Positions 34,652 through 44,093 are shown, numbered from the stretch's first letter. The stretch: DNA of 64,000 nucleotides from UBA4781 sp963556045 (GCA_963556045.3 CAUVYA020000002.1:2170001-2234000), one strand, 5' to 3'. Notes: generated by a model not told the origin, from the sequence alone. Program-made: numbers and translations.

Positions 34652-34749
34652 ATGATTCACTCCTTTCAAGTGTTCAATGTTTTGATATTACCATACATTG
34701 AAAATACAAGTCAACAGGAAAACAGTTTTTTGTGACCAAATTTATTAAA

Positions 34750-34785
34750 TAAAAGAAAAGCAGAGGTTTAAATCCTCTGCTTTTC
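34750..34785 (-). terminator. Terminator between thrS and infC
   Basis: GAAAAGCAGAGG (34755-34766) pairs perfectly with 34774-34785. On the minus strand a TTTTATTT tract follows. It would separate thrS from infC-rpmI-rplT at least partly. Confidence 0.75.
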
Positions 34786-34787
34786 AC

Positions 34788-36575
34788 TTATATCTTGGCT
34801 GCGATATCTTGATTCGCTTTACTCAAAAAAGCGTCCAGACTTTGAGCGCCGGGGTTTTCTCCACTGCGCAGACGAAGGGAAACCTGCTGGTTTTCCATTT
34901 CCTGATCTCCCACGATCAACATATAAGGAATTTTCTGTTTTTGTGCGTCCCGGATCTTGGCATTCATGCGTTCACTGCGGTCATCCAATTTCACGCGCAG
35001 CCCGGCAGCACGCAATTTTTTGTACACTTCATCAGCATAAGGGATGTGGCGATCTGCTATGGGGATGATGGTGGCTTGTACCGGCATCAACCACACCGGG
35101 AAGGCGCCTGCGTAATGTTCGATCAACACACCGAAGAAACGTTCAAGGCTGCCCAGTAAGGCACGGTGGATCATGTAGGGGCGGTGCGCTTCTCCATCTT
35201 CGCCGATATAGGTAAGGTCAAATTTGTCGGGTAAATTGAAATCGAACTGAATGGTCGATAACTGCCATTCGCGCTGCAGGGCATCTTTGATCTTCAAGTC
35301 GATCTTGGGACCATAGAACGCCCCGCCTCCTTCATCGACCTCATAGGCAATACCCGCACGCTTGAGGGATGCTTCCAGCGCTGCTTCTGCGTCCTTCCAG
35401 CGTTCAGGCTCACCGACTGCTTTCTCCGGCATAGTGCTGAGGTAGGCGCTGAAATCGACAAAACCAAATGCGCGCAGCATATCCAGACAGAAATTCAAGA
35501 CAAAATCAATCTCCTCAGGCATCTGCTCGGGCGAGCAGAAATGGTGCGCATCATCCTGCGTGAAGCCGCGCACGCGCAGCAGTCCGTGCAGCACGCCGCT
35601 GCGCTCGTAACGGTAGACGGTTCCGGTCTCTGCAAAACGCACCGGCAGTTCGCGATAAGAGCGGATCTTGCTTTTATAAATATGTACATGGAAGGGGCAG
35701 TTCATGGGTTTGATGTAATATTCCTGCCCTTCGATATCGATGGGGGAATACATATTTTCTTTATAGAAACCTAAATGCCCTGAGGTTTCCCATAACTGCG
35801 CTTTTCCAATGTGAGGCGTATACACAAAATCATAATCACAGCGTTCATGTTCATCACGCCAGTAATCTTCGATGATCTTGCGGATCTTGGCGCCGTTGGG
35901 GTGCCACAGGATCAAGCCGGAACCCACTTCTTCCACGGAGCTGAAGAGCTCCAGTTCTTTGCCCAGTTTGCGATGGTCGCGTTTCCGGGCTTCTTCCAGC
36001 AGCTTCAGATACGCTTTTAGATCGTCAGGGCTTTCCCAGACAGTGCCGTAGATGCGCTGCAGCATGGGGCGTTTCTCATCACCACGCCAGTAGGCACCGG
36101 CAACGTTCAACAGTTTCACCGCAGCAGGATTGATCTCGGTGGTATCCGCCACATGCGGTCCGCGGCACAGATCGGTGAAATTGCCGCTGCTGTAAATGGA
36201 AAGTTCAAGTTTTTCTTCGACCGGATTACCATGCTCATCAAACTCACCTTTTTCGAGATCTTCGATCAGTTCCAGTTTATAGGGCTGGTCGCTGAAGATG
36301 TGTTTGCCTTCCTCGGCGGTGATGACCTTCTTCTCGAAGGGGATATGCTCTTTGATGAGCTTGCGCATACGCGCTTCGATCTCTTTCAGATCTTCGGGAG
36401 TCAGGGCTCGCGGCAGATCGAAATCATAATAAAAACCGGTATCAATGGCAGGACCGATGGCGATCTTGGCATTCGGGAAGCGCTCCAGCACGGCAGCAGC
36501 CATGATGTGCGCGGTCGAATGACGCACCTTGTACAGGTGGGAATCTTCGTAGCGTTCTTTTTTCTCGTTGCTCAT
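34788..36575 (-). CDS. thrS: Threonyl-tRNA synthetase without the TGS domain
   Basis: Charges tRNA-Thr. Start ATG 36575 follows GGAGG; the longer frame runs into the T-box. Within 595 residues: editing domain with HSTAH (HxxxH) and LCRGPH; catalytic core with MNCPFHVHIYKS, YRYERSGVLHGLLRVRGFTQDDAH and the zinc Cys/His residues; C-terminal anticodon domain (WLMPVQATIIPIADRH). The ~60-residue N-terminal TGS domain present in most bacterial enzymes (~640 residues) is missing. The leader is a T-box, so expression should rise when uncharged tRNA-Thr accumulates. Confidence 0.96.
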   Translation of the reverse strand: MSNEKKERYEDSHLYKVRHSTAHIMAAAVLERFPNAKIAIGPAIDTGFYYDFDLPRALTPEDLKEIEARMRKLIKEHIPFEKKVITAEEGKHIFSDQPYKLELIEDLEKGEFDEHGNPVEEKLELSIYSSGNFTDLCRGPHVADTTEINPAAVKLLNVAGAYWRGDEKRPMLQRIYGTVWESPDDLKAYLKLLEEARKRDHRKLGKELELFSSVEEVGSGLILWHPNGAKIRKIIEDYWRDEHERCDYDFVYTPHIGKAQLWETSGHLGFYKENMYSPIDIEGQEYYIKPMNCPFHVHIYKSKIRSYRELPVRFAETGTVYRYERSGVLHGLLRVRGFTQDDAHHFCSPEQMPEEIDFVLNFCLDMLRAFGFVDFSAYLSTMPEKAVGEPERWKDAEAALEASLKRAGIAYEVDEGGGAFYGPKIDLKIKDALQREWQLSTIQFDFNLPDKFDLTYIGEDGEAHRPYMIHRALLGSLERFFGVLIEHYAGAFPVWLMPVQATIIPIADRHIPYADEVYKKLRAAGLRVKLDDRSERMNAKIRDAQKQKIPYMLIVGDQEMENQQVSLRLRSGENPGAQSLDAFLSKANQDIAAKI

Positions 36576-36600
36576 ACTTACCTCCAGCATTTGTATTAAA

Positions 36601-36850
36601 CAAAAAACCCGTCCCAAATCTGGGGCGGGAGTGTTCTCACGCGGTTCCACCCAGTTTGACCGGCAAAGCGCAGGTCATCTCTGGCGGCTGATAACGGTGC
36701 CTGCCGTTTCCCTTACTTGGTAAAAACCGTTCCGGGTCAAGCTCACAGGTGGTTTTCTCCGTTGTTTCACGAGAAGGATTCTCAGTCTGTGACCCTTCTT
36801 TCCTGTCGCTGCATCAACGGGTACTCGTTCTGTTCAATGCTTTGATCTAT
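36601..36850 (-). promoter_or_regulatory. T-box riboswitch of thrS
   Basis: On the minus strand the leader contains the T-box core GGGTGGAACCGCG (36652-36640). It is followed by a terminator helix (36629-36608, CCCG...CGGG) and a T6 run (36607-36602), 26 nt before the thrS ATG. Upstream helices (CCGTT/AACGG, CACAG/CTGTG) fit a Stem I. I could not place the threonine specifier codon with confidence. Confidence 0.9.
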
Positions 36851-36979
36851 TTATACCTTCTTTTTTTCTTTCCTGCAAGGAGATAGAATAACTACATTTT
36901 CATCATTATAAAAAATGGTTTGACATCGAATAAATGTTTTGGCTAATTGTTGGAGATCAAAATAGTACATTGCAAAAAG

Positions 36980-36995
36980 TTATCATATATGATAA
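36980..36995 (+). promoter_or_regulatory. 16-bp palindromic operator of the AbiE module
   Basis: TTATCATATATGATAA is a perfect palindrome directly before TATAAT (36996-37001) and the ATG at 37005. AbiEi antitoxins are known to bind inverted repeats in their own promoters. The tight spacing implies that the start codon lies very close to the transcript start, or that a promoter further upstream is used. Confidence 0.6.
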
Positions 36996-37004
36996 TATAA
37001 TGCA

Positions 37005-37643
37005 ATGGAATATGATTCTTTGCTCAAGCTGGTTGGTGACGATCCGGTTTTTGAGTCTTCTCTGCTCCTATCCGGAAATATCAATCCAAAAGTTGTCTAT
37101 CTCCAGCTAACACGTTGGGTCAACAGTGGACGCATTTACCAATTACGTCGGGGGTTGTATTCCATTGCGCCACCCTATCAAAAAACGAAGCCCCATCCTT
37201 TTCTGATTGCCAACCACTTACGGCGGGCATCCTATGTAAGCTTACAATCTGCGCTTGCTTTCTACAGCTTGATCCCGGAGACGGTGAATACTACCATAAG
37301 TGTTACAACCGGACGACCTGAAAGATTGGAAACACCTTTAGGCTTTTATGATTTCCGCCATATCAAAACCGACCTTCTTTTCGGTTATCAAATGATTGAT
37401 CTAGAAAGCCAAAACGCACTGGTGGCAACACCGGAAAAAGCGTTACTTGACTTGATCTATCTACAAACAGGTGGAGAGTCGCCAAATTTTATCCAGGAAT
37501 TACGTTTACAAAATGTCGATCTCCTTGATCTGGATCTATTGAAGAAACAATCCGAAGTATTTAACACTCCGAAAATGCAGCGGGCGGTAAAAGGCATTTT
37601 ACAATATGTTCATAGAAAGACAAGCGAGTATGAGGAGCTATGA
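37005..37643 (+). CDS. AbiEi-type antitoxin/autoregulator
   Basis: 212 residues: an N-terminal winged helix (VVYLQLTRWVNSGRIYQLRRGLYSI) followed by the AbiEi C-terminal domain (PFLIANHLRRASYVSLQSAL, TPEKALLDLIYL). In the AbiE type IV system this protein counters the nucleotidyltransferase toxin and represses the operon. ATG overlaps no ribosome site, and a palindromic operator lies just upstream. It overlaps the toxin gene by 4 bp (ATGA). Confidence 0.85.
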   Translation: MEYDSLLKLVGDDPVFESSLLLSGNINPKVVYLQLTRWVNSGRIYQLRRGLYSIAPPYQKTKPHPFLIANHLRRASYVSLQSALAFYSLIPETVNTTISVTTGRPERLETPLGFYDFRHIKTDLLFGYQMIDLESQNALVATPEKALLDLIYLQTGGESPNFIQELRLQNVDLLDLDLLKKQSEVFNTPKMQRAVKGILQYVHRKTSEYEEL

Positions 37644-38464
37644 AAGACTATTTAGTAGACCTGGTAAAGCAAACAACCTCCCCCCTGGATGGACGAAATA
37701 CGGCAAGAGAATATTTACAAGCCCGGATCTTGGCTGCATTGCAGCGCTCAGGCGCCATGATTCCCCTGGCGTTTCATGGTGGAACGGCACTGCGCTTCCT
37801 TTATTCCCATGGACGGTACTCTGAAGACCTCGACTTTGCGCTCGAAGGCGATCACCAAAATTATGATTTCCGTTCCTACCTGCACGCCATTCGGTCAGAA
37901 TTGACCCTGGAAGGATATCATGTTGAACTTAAAGTTAATGATAAAAAAACAGTGCACAGTGCATTCATTCGTTTTCCAGGATTGTTGGCTGAATTGGGTC
38001 TTTCATCCCAACGAAGTGAAGTGCTCGCTGTAAAAATAGAAGTCGATACCAGTCCGCCCCAAGGTGCTGGGCTTACTACAACCGTTGTGCGTCGGTTTGT
38101 TGTACTTCAACTTCATCATCATGATAAAGCTTCCTTATTTTCTGGGAAATTGCATGCCATTTTGCAGCGATCGTATACAAAGGGGCGCGATATTTATGAT
38201 CTGCTCTGGTACCTAAGCGATCCCACCTGGCCGCATCCCAACCTTGTATTATTGAATAATGCTCTGGCTCAAACCAGGTGGACTGGTGGGAAATTAACAG
38301 GAGAAAACTGGAAAGATCATATATGGCTGCATCTTCAAGACTTGAATTGGAACAGCATTGTGGATGATGTTCGACCTTTTGTGGAACCAGGTTTTGATTT
38401 GAATCTATTGAATAGAGCGAATTTACAAAGCCTTTTACAAGGGAAATCTTACAGTCCAAAATAA
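37640..38464 (+). CDS. AbiEii-type nucleotidyltransferase toxin
   Basis: 274 residues. The polymerase-beta-like active site is visible: HGGTALRFLY (46-55) with the GG-T signature, and RYSEDLDFAL (59-68) with D63 and D65 as metal-binding aspartates. AbiEii enzymes act as bacteriostatic toxins, and related ones modify tRNA 3' ends; phage defence by abortive infection is documented for the family. It appears intact, unlike the similar gene remnant at 14712. Translationally coupled to the antitoxin and placed next to tRNA-Val. Confidence 0.88.
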   Translation: MKDYLVDLVKQTTSPLDGRNTAREYLQARILAALQRSGAMIPLAFHGGTALRFLYSHGRYSEDLDFALEGDHQNYDFRSYLHAIRSELTLEGYHVELKVNDKKTVHSAFIRFPGLLAELGLSSQRSEVLAVKIEVDTSPPQGAGLTTTVVRRFVVLQLHHHDKASLFSGKLHAILQRSYTKGRDIYDLLWYLSDPTWPHPNLVLLNNALAQTRWTGGKLTGENWKDHIWLHLQDLNWNSIVDDVRPFVEPGFDLNLLNRANLQSLLQGKSYSPK

Positions 38465-38563
38465 TAATCCTGGTTCCTTTCGCAATAAAGAGGGTTAATT
38501 GCTAATGGATGCTTTGGTACCTTAATCTAACTTGTGCGCTGGTGGGAGTGTTAAAACAAAACA

Positions 38564-38637
38564 TGGGCGGTATAGGACTCGAACCTACGACCTTTGCGAT
38601 GTCAACGCAACGCTCTAACCAACTGAGCTAACCGCCC
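38564..38637 (-). tRNA. tRNA-Val (anticodon GAC)
   Basis: 74 nt. Acceptor GGGCGGT/ACCGCCC with discriminator A. D arm GCTCAGTTGGTTAGAGC, anticodon stem TTGCG/CGCAA with loop TTGACAT (GAC) and a canonical T arm. CCA is not encoded. Confidence 0.93.
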
Positions 38638-38706
38638 AAGTGCAAGCAATTATACAAGAGGCTTGAAAAAAGCGCAATAATGAAGGGGCAGATTATTCTG
38701 CCATCT

Positions 38707-39507
38707 TTATGGTTCCACCATCGAGCAGGTGGAAGCATGCCCGTTGATCACATTGCAGACTGCCAGCTCTCCATTAAAGTCGACCAGCACTTCTACCTGC
38801 GTGAAATACTGATCAAAGGTTAAAAGCTGTAAACGTCGTTCCCCGCTGAAATCCACATCCAGTTTGGTGTAACGGCGCAGCGCGCGCTGCTCGAAATCGC
38901 TCAGGGTGCTGGGATCAACAGTAGCAACATAATCCAGGCGCTCATCCAGCGCGAGGATGGGCGCTCTCAATTCGGCATTGAAATTACTGTCGGCTGTGTA
39001 GCCCGCCCCTCCAAAAAAGGCAATTAAAAAGATGGTGGAAAAAATCATTCCCACCACGCCACGCGAATTGCGAATGGAATCACAGGCATTCTCGAAGGTC
39101 AAACCGGCGATGAACAGGAAAATGATCATCATCACCATGGTTATAAAACGGCGTGCGGTAACAGCCTGTGTTTGATCGAACAGAACCCTTTCTCCCAGAA
39201 CCGGTTCTATCAATCGCATGAAAAACGGTGTGGCTGTGAATGGTACAATGCTGGTGAGGTAGCTGAAAAGAACGGCAACGATGATCCAGAATATCATACG
39301 GATAAAAAGATTGTTGATCTTCAAGGTTAACCAGCCTGCAAAACCCCCCAGGATGAGACTGGGGATCAACCCAATAAAAAATTTTAACCATGGCAGTGCG
39401 GCATTGGCTTTTGCCAGTTCAAACGCATCAAACCCCCAGGCAGCAATTGCGAATGTGAGACCACACAGCAATCCCAGGATTGTTTCTTGATTAAATTTGA
39501 GCTTCAT
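38707..39507 (-). CDS. Membrane protein of unknown function
   Basis: 266 residues: four to five membrane helices in the first ~170 residues (ETILGLLCGLTFAIAAWGF, WLKFFIGLIPSLILGGFAGW, MIFWIIVAVLFSYLTSIVP and others). A soluble C-terminal domain (~175-266) is probably outside and ends with two cysteines (AVCNVINGHASTC). Not recognised. It lies 24 bp after the OppC-like gene and may be the last gene of that operon. Confidence 0.6.
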   Translation of the reverse strand: MKLKFNQETILGLLCGLTFAIAAWGFDAFELAKANAALPWLKFFIGLIPSLILGGFAGWLTLKINNLFIRMIFWIIVAVLFSYLTSIVPFTATPFFMRLIEPVLGERVLFDQTQAVTARRFITMVMMIIFLFIAGLTFENACDSIRNSRGVVGMIFSTIFLIAFFGGAGYTADSNFNAELRAPILALDERLDYVATVDPSTLSDFEQRALRRYTKLDVDFSGERRLQLLTFDQYFTQVEVLVDFNGELAVCNVINGHASTCSMVEP

Positions 39508-39531
39508 TTATTTTCCCTTTCAAAAAAACGG

Positions 39532-40872
39532 CTAGTATTTAAGTCCATTTGCCTGCGGATTAAGGCGCACATTGATCTCATCACCCAGTAAATTCCAGCT
39601 AATATTGAATACCACCAGTATTAAGGTGATGGGCAGGTAGACCCACCAGTGATTAAAGAGGGAACCACCCGGACCGATGATCCATTTGCTTCCCATAGAT
39701 AGAATGGTCGCCCAGGCGGAGTCTCCTCCCAGACCGATGTAGGTGAATGTAGCCTGAATGACTACCATTCGACCGATGTCACGCGTGGCAAGCACGATAA
39801 TGGGAGAAATGGCATTGGGGATGATGTGCCTCCATATGATGCGCCATGAGCGCACCCCAACCACTTTGGCAGCATCAACGTACTGAGTGTGTTTGATCTC
39901 CAAAACCTGGGTGTGGATGATGCGCGCATAGGGCATCCAGGAGAAAAGGATCAGTGCCAGGAAGATCGGGTCGGTGTTGAGAATGATCTTCTGGAAGAGA
40001 TTCATCTGCGTGACACCCTGTCCACGAAAGGCGAGGATGCCGCCATATTGTTCGGGTGAGAGTAGAGATTGAAGCTGCACGAACAATGCTACTGCAGATA
40101 TGATTGGGAAACTTAGAAACGCATCGGTGATGCGCATGATGATATTGTCAAGATGCCCGCCAATGTAGGCGCTGACCGTACCGATCAATGTTCCGATGAT
40201 GGCAGCCACGATAGCGGTAGATAACCCAAATTTGAGAGATTGCCGGGTTCCCCAAACCATGGAGTAGAACACATCATAATGGCGATCCACTGTCCCCAGA
40301 GGGGCATTCAGGCTGGGAGGTTCTGGCTGACGTGAAATACCTCTGCTGATTTGCCTGTAGAAGGATGGATTCTCGATATCGTCGGGTGGAGCCAGCTGCG
40401 GTGCGGCGATGGCAACGAAGACAAAGAATGCGCATAATAACACTGTAAACAGAGTCTGCCAGCGGAAGTGATATTTTCTTCCATTCTGTTCTCTATGCAG
40501 CCTGCGCCTGTCCTTTTTTAATCCTCGATAGCTGGTTTTAATGGAATCCTGCAGTATTTCCAGCGGGATGGAGATGGTATCGTGTTCCAGGTTGCCCGCT
40601 TCCGGTTCTTCACGGATCTTCTGTTCGACCCATTCCAGCCCAGCCTGCGCTTTTGTATTGGCAGGATCGAGCTGGAGGACTTTTTCAAGGTATTTTTTAC
40701 TCTCAAAAGGGCGGCTGACGGCTGCCAGGATCAACAGGGCATCCACGCTGCTGCGATCTTTTTTAATTGCCAGGGTAGCCCAATAGCGTGCCTGCGGTGC
40801 GTCTCGTTTCTGGAGAGCATGCTGTGCCATTTCTATTGCTTGTTTACAGGTGAGGGAGCGTGGATCAGTCAT
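39532..40872 (-). CDS. OppC/DppC-type ABC permease with an N-terminal TPR-like module
   Basis: Residues ~140-446 are a typical oligopeptide/dipeptide permease with about six membrane helices and the EAA-type loop (VLEIKHTQYVDAAKVVGVRSWRIIWRH). Residues 1-~95 are foreign to OppC: two TPR-like helical hairpins (ARYWATLAIKKD, LILAAVSRPFESKKYLEKVL) ending GLEWVEQKIREE, predicted cytoplasmic. The same module starts the L,D-transpeptidase at 49817. A basic linker (KKDRRRLHREQNGRK) precedes helix 1. The start overlaps oppB by 8 bp. No binding protein or ATPase gene is adjacent. Confidence 0.85.
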   Translation of the reverse strand: MTDPRSLTCKQAIEMAQHALQKRDAPQARYWATLAIKKDRSSVDALLILAAVSRPFESKKYLEKVLQLDPANTKAQAGLEWVEQKIREEPEAGNLEHDTISIPLEILQDSIKTSYRGLKKDRRRLHREQNGRKYHFRWQTLFTVLLCAFFVFVAIAAPQLAPPDDIENPSFYRQISRGISRQPEPPSLNAPLGTVDRHYDVFYSMVWGTRQSLKFGLSTAIVAAIIGTLIGTVSAYIGGHLDNIIMRITDAFLSFPIISAVALFVQLQSLLSPEQYGGILAFRGQGVTQMNLFQKIILNTDPIFLALILFSWMPYARIIHTQVLEIKHTQYVDAAKVVGVRSWRIIWRHIIPNAISPIIVLATRDIGRMVVIQATFTYIGLGGDSAWATILSMGSKWIIGPGGSLFNHWWVYLPITLILVVFNISWNLLGDEINVRLNPQANGLKY

Positions 40873-41929
40873 TGGAGATCGTCCCTTCTCTGGAACGGGG
40901 CAGCAGGATTGCCTGCAGAAGATCCAGGATGAACATGAGAAGCTGGACCAGAATCACACAGTAGACTCCGAAGCCAAGCACCGCGGCGGCATCCGGTACC
41001 ATCGGACCGAACATCCCGATCATCTCAGATACCCCATTCAGATTGAAGACACGCTCTACCACGAAGACATTGGTGATCAGTGCGGCGCTGGTGAGCGCGC
41101 TGCTGTTCAGAGATGGTCCGAGGGCGTTTTTAAAGGCATGTTTCCACACGAGCTGTTTTTCTGAAAGACCTCTGGCACGAGCAGCGTTGATGTAATCCTG
41201 ATTGAGCTCCTCAATGGTGGTGCTGCGGGTAATGCGCCCGAGCGTTGCCCACTGGGCGAGGAAGAGGGTAAAAACCGGCATCGCCAGATGACGGAACGCA
41301 TCCAGCGCAATATCAGCCCGGTTGTTGAGGAAACCGTCAATGGTGATAAAACCGGTATAGGTAGTGAATTCGGCAGATTTGACATACAGGTTATTGAGAA
41401 CACTCAACCGTTCCGGTGCAAACCAGCCGCGATTCACGTACAGGGTTGCCAGCAGCAGGATGGATAAAATGAAATCCGGAACGGCTGATCCGACGAAAGC
41501 GCATACGCGAAACAGGATGTCTCTGGGTTTCTCGCGCTTGAATGCGGCATTCACCCCTGAGATCAATCCCAGGGGGATGTATAGCAGCATACAGTAAAAA
41601 AGCAGTTCCAGCGTTACAGGAGTGCGGTACAGTATCTCTGGCAGAACGCCATTTTTAAGGATGGGGCTGTAGCCCCAGTTTCCATGCAGTATTCCATTCA
41701 GCCAGTAAATATATTGATTGATATAGGGTTCATCCAGATGATAGCGTTCAACGATCTGAGCCTGGAAGCGTTCCTCTGCCTCGGGGCTCAACATCGTCCT
41801 CGTGTTTGGCATGTAGAGGTTGATGCGTGTTTCGAGAGGGGCGAGCATGATCACGCCATACAGCACCATGGTGATAATAATAAATGTAATTGGAATGGCT
41901 ATCAGCCGGCGTGCAATGAATTTTCCCAT
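40865..41929 (-). CDS. OppB/DppB-type ABC permease
   Basis: 354 residues, six membrane helices. It begins GKFIARRLIAIPITFIIITMVLYG, as OppB proteins do, with a large external loop carrying YHLDEPYINQYIYWLNGILHGNWGYS. The cytoplasmic coupling loop reads ELNQDYINAARARGLSEKQLVWKHAFKNAL. It pairs with the downstream OppC-like protein; ATPases and a binding protein must come from elsewhere. Confidence 0.88.
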   Translation of the reverse strand: MGKFIARRLIAIPITFIIITMVLYGVIMLAPLETRINLYMPNTRTMLSPEAEERFQAQIVERYHLDEPYINQYIYWLNGILHGNWGYSPILKNGVLPEILYRTPVTLELLFYCMLLYIPLGLISGVNAAFKREKPRDILFRVCAFVGSAVPDFILSILLLATLYVNRGWFAPERLSVLNNLYVKSAEFTTYTGFITIDGFLNNRADIALDAFRHLAMPVFTLFLAQWATLGRITRSTTIEELNQDYINAARARGLSEKQLVWKHAFKNALGPSLNSSALTSAALITNVFVVERVFNLNGVSEMIGMFGPMVPDAAAVLGFGVYCVILVQLLMFILDLLQAILLPRSREGTISND

Positions 41930-42023
41930 GGATACCCTCCAATGTATCGCACGATCATTAAATAAATTCTGTTATACGATATAGTATTCGCGCAAGGTCG
42001 TAAATTAGACAACTATACCATTA

Positions 42024-42443
42024 TTAAAGATCGATGGACATGATTTCGATGTCATTCCGCATTTCCCATCCAAGGTGTTCCCAGAAGGCAATACCGGAGA
42101 TGTTATCGGAGATGACAAAAAGATGGCATTTCTGTATCCCTTTCTGCCTGAGAGCATGCAGACTTTGTTCTACCAGCATTTTGCCGACCCCCTTTTTTTG
42201 CTTATCACCTTGAACAGCCAGGTGGTAAAGATACCCGCGGCGTCCATCCTCTCCACACAGGATGGTTCCGACCAGATGGTCATCTTCCAGCGCCACAAAG
42301 CATAACCCTTGATTTTTATGTAAAAATAGAGCTATCTCATGTTTTTCATCGGCTGAACTCAACCCCATCCCGGCGGTGTTCTGCCACAGCTCCAGCGCCT
42401 GATCATAATCGCTTATTTGCATTGCTCGAATTTGAATGGTCAT
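42024..42443 (-). CDS. GNAT-family N-acetyltransferase
   Basis: 139 residues. A single GNAT fold: AMQISDYDQALELW (N-terminal strand/helix), YLYHLAVQGDKQKKGVGKML with the acetyl-CoA pyrophosphate loop QKKGVGK, and AFWEHLGWE. The substrate is unknown; small stand-alone members often acetylate amines or protein N-termini. Confidence 0.88.
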   Translation of the reverse strand: MTIQIRAMQISDYDQALELWQNTAGMGLSSADEKHEIALFLHKNQGLCFVALEDDHLVGTILCGEDGRRGYLYHLAVQGDKQKKGVGKMLVEQSLHALRQKGIQKCHLFVISDNISGIAFWEHLGWEMRNDIEIMSIDL

Positions 42444-42534
42444 TTTTCCTCAAAGTTGATTTTAAACGTAAATTAATTGATTTTCTCCATCTCGTGTTAT
42501 AATTCCGCCGCACAATTTCATATGGTTTTAATCA

Positions 42535-42995
<461 letters not shown>

Positions 42996-43238
42996 TTAAG
43001 CTAGAATGTCTGATGGTTGGGATAATCTGATATAGACAGAAATGTCCAAATCAGATTTACCTGAGACGGTATGAGGGAACAGGATAATCGATAACCTTAG
43101 TTTACCGGCAGCAGTGAAAGTAACATCGCCATTTTTAACAGGAGCTGATGGATTTGTGATCGTAATATCGTAGCAGTTACCCGGACCATCCGTAGTGATG
43201 TAATTGTGTATTTTGACAATTGCATCGCTACCAACAGT
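42996..43238 (-). pseudogene. Detached C-terminal domain of the adjacent lipoprotein
   Basis: In the same frame as the upstream gene, but after its TAG (43241-43239), 80 codons stay open to TAA at 42996. They read like a beta-sandwich domain (VGSDAIVKIHNYITTDGPGNC, VTFTAAGKLRLS, DLDISVYIRLS). Just before the TAG the sensible continuation appears to sit in a shifted frame (AITSVSYYIN). Two compensating frame changes or a local deletion seem to have cut this domain off. Confidence 0.45.
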
Positions 43239-43925
43239 CTATCTCGAGAGTGCTATCAGTTGATGTAATAACTTACGCTTGTTATTGCAAAATGGTGTTG
43301 CTGTGACAGTTCCGACATTAATGCTCACGGAGAATCTGCCGACGTTCACGCCCGCATCCGTTTGCAGCATCCAGTAGCCGGTGTAGGTGCCATCGCTGTT
43401 GGGCGCGGTCATCTTGACGCTGACGGTGGTGCTCATGCCTGAATTGACAGTTTGCGTCAGGTTCACCGTTTCGCTGGCGGCTCCCAGCAGATCTCCACTT
43501 TCGAAGACCAGTTTATAGCCGGTATTCCAGGCGCACGTACCGCCATTGATGATGCGCCACTCTTTGGTAAAAGCGGCACCCCTCGCAAGCAACGTACCAT
43601 CCGGGATGGTTTCGCTTGCCAGACCGGCGATCAAGCAGTTGGTGGGTAATTGTACGCTTGGGAGTGTTGCGGTGGGAAGTGTTGACGCGGCAGTTGTCGC
43701 GGTAGGCAGGGCTTGGGTGGTGGCAGTGCTTTCAGGTGTTGGGGGCACCTGGGCTGTCTGTGTTTCCGCCATTACCTGCATGGTTGCCGCTATGGAAGTA
43801 GCAATGACGCTCTCGGTATCAACGGTGGGTGTGGCTTCGGCATCATTTGCCCCACTGCACGCACTGAGCAAGAGCACTGCAAGCATTAAAATACATGTGG
43901 ATATATAAAATTTTTGTTTTCGCAT
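43239..43925 (-). CDS. NBR1-type Ig-like lipoprotein, probably truncated
   Basis: Lipoprotein start at ATG 43925 (MRKQKFYISTCILMLAVLLLSAC, lipid on C23); the longer frame from 43964 would bury the signal. TATAAT lies a few bases before this ATG, suggesting a very short leader. A Thr/Ala/Pro-rich linker (~30-95) is followed by an Ig-like domain of the next-to-BRCA1 type (FTKEWRIINGGTCAWNTGYKLVFESGD, YTGYWMLQTDAG). After TATPF the last 16 residues are basic and unlike the fold, then comes TAG. The lost part seems to be a second Ig-like domain downstream. Confidence 0.65.
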   Translation of the reverse strand: MRKQKFYISTCILMLAVLLLSACSGANDAEATPTVDTESVIATSIAATMQVMAETQTAQVPPTPESTATTQALPTATTAASTLPTATLPSVQLPTNCLIAGLASETIPDGTLLARGAAFTKEWRIINGGTCAWNTGYKLVFESGDLLGAASETVNLTQTVNSGMSTTVSVKMTAPNSDGTYTGYWMLQTDAGVNVGRFSVSINVGTVTATPFCNNKRKLLHQLIALSR

Positions 43926-44093
43926 TTTTAAATTATAACTGTTTTTTACTCCTATTTTATTCATTTTTCAAGTCAGATGAATAATTTGCACAGCACATTC
44001 CGGGGAAGATGGGCAGTTTTTGCTGAGAGAATGCTTGATGAATGGATGAAAATTGATGGCAGGTTTAATGAGTATTCAGGTATGATTGATACA

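Noticed and set aside
37005..38464. AbiE genes as part of a larger defence island
   Set aside because: Neighbours on both sides are housekeeping (thrS, tRNA-Val, transport); no other defence genes are seen.
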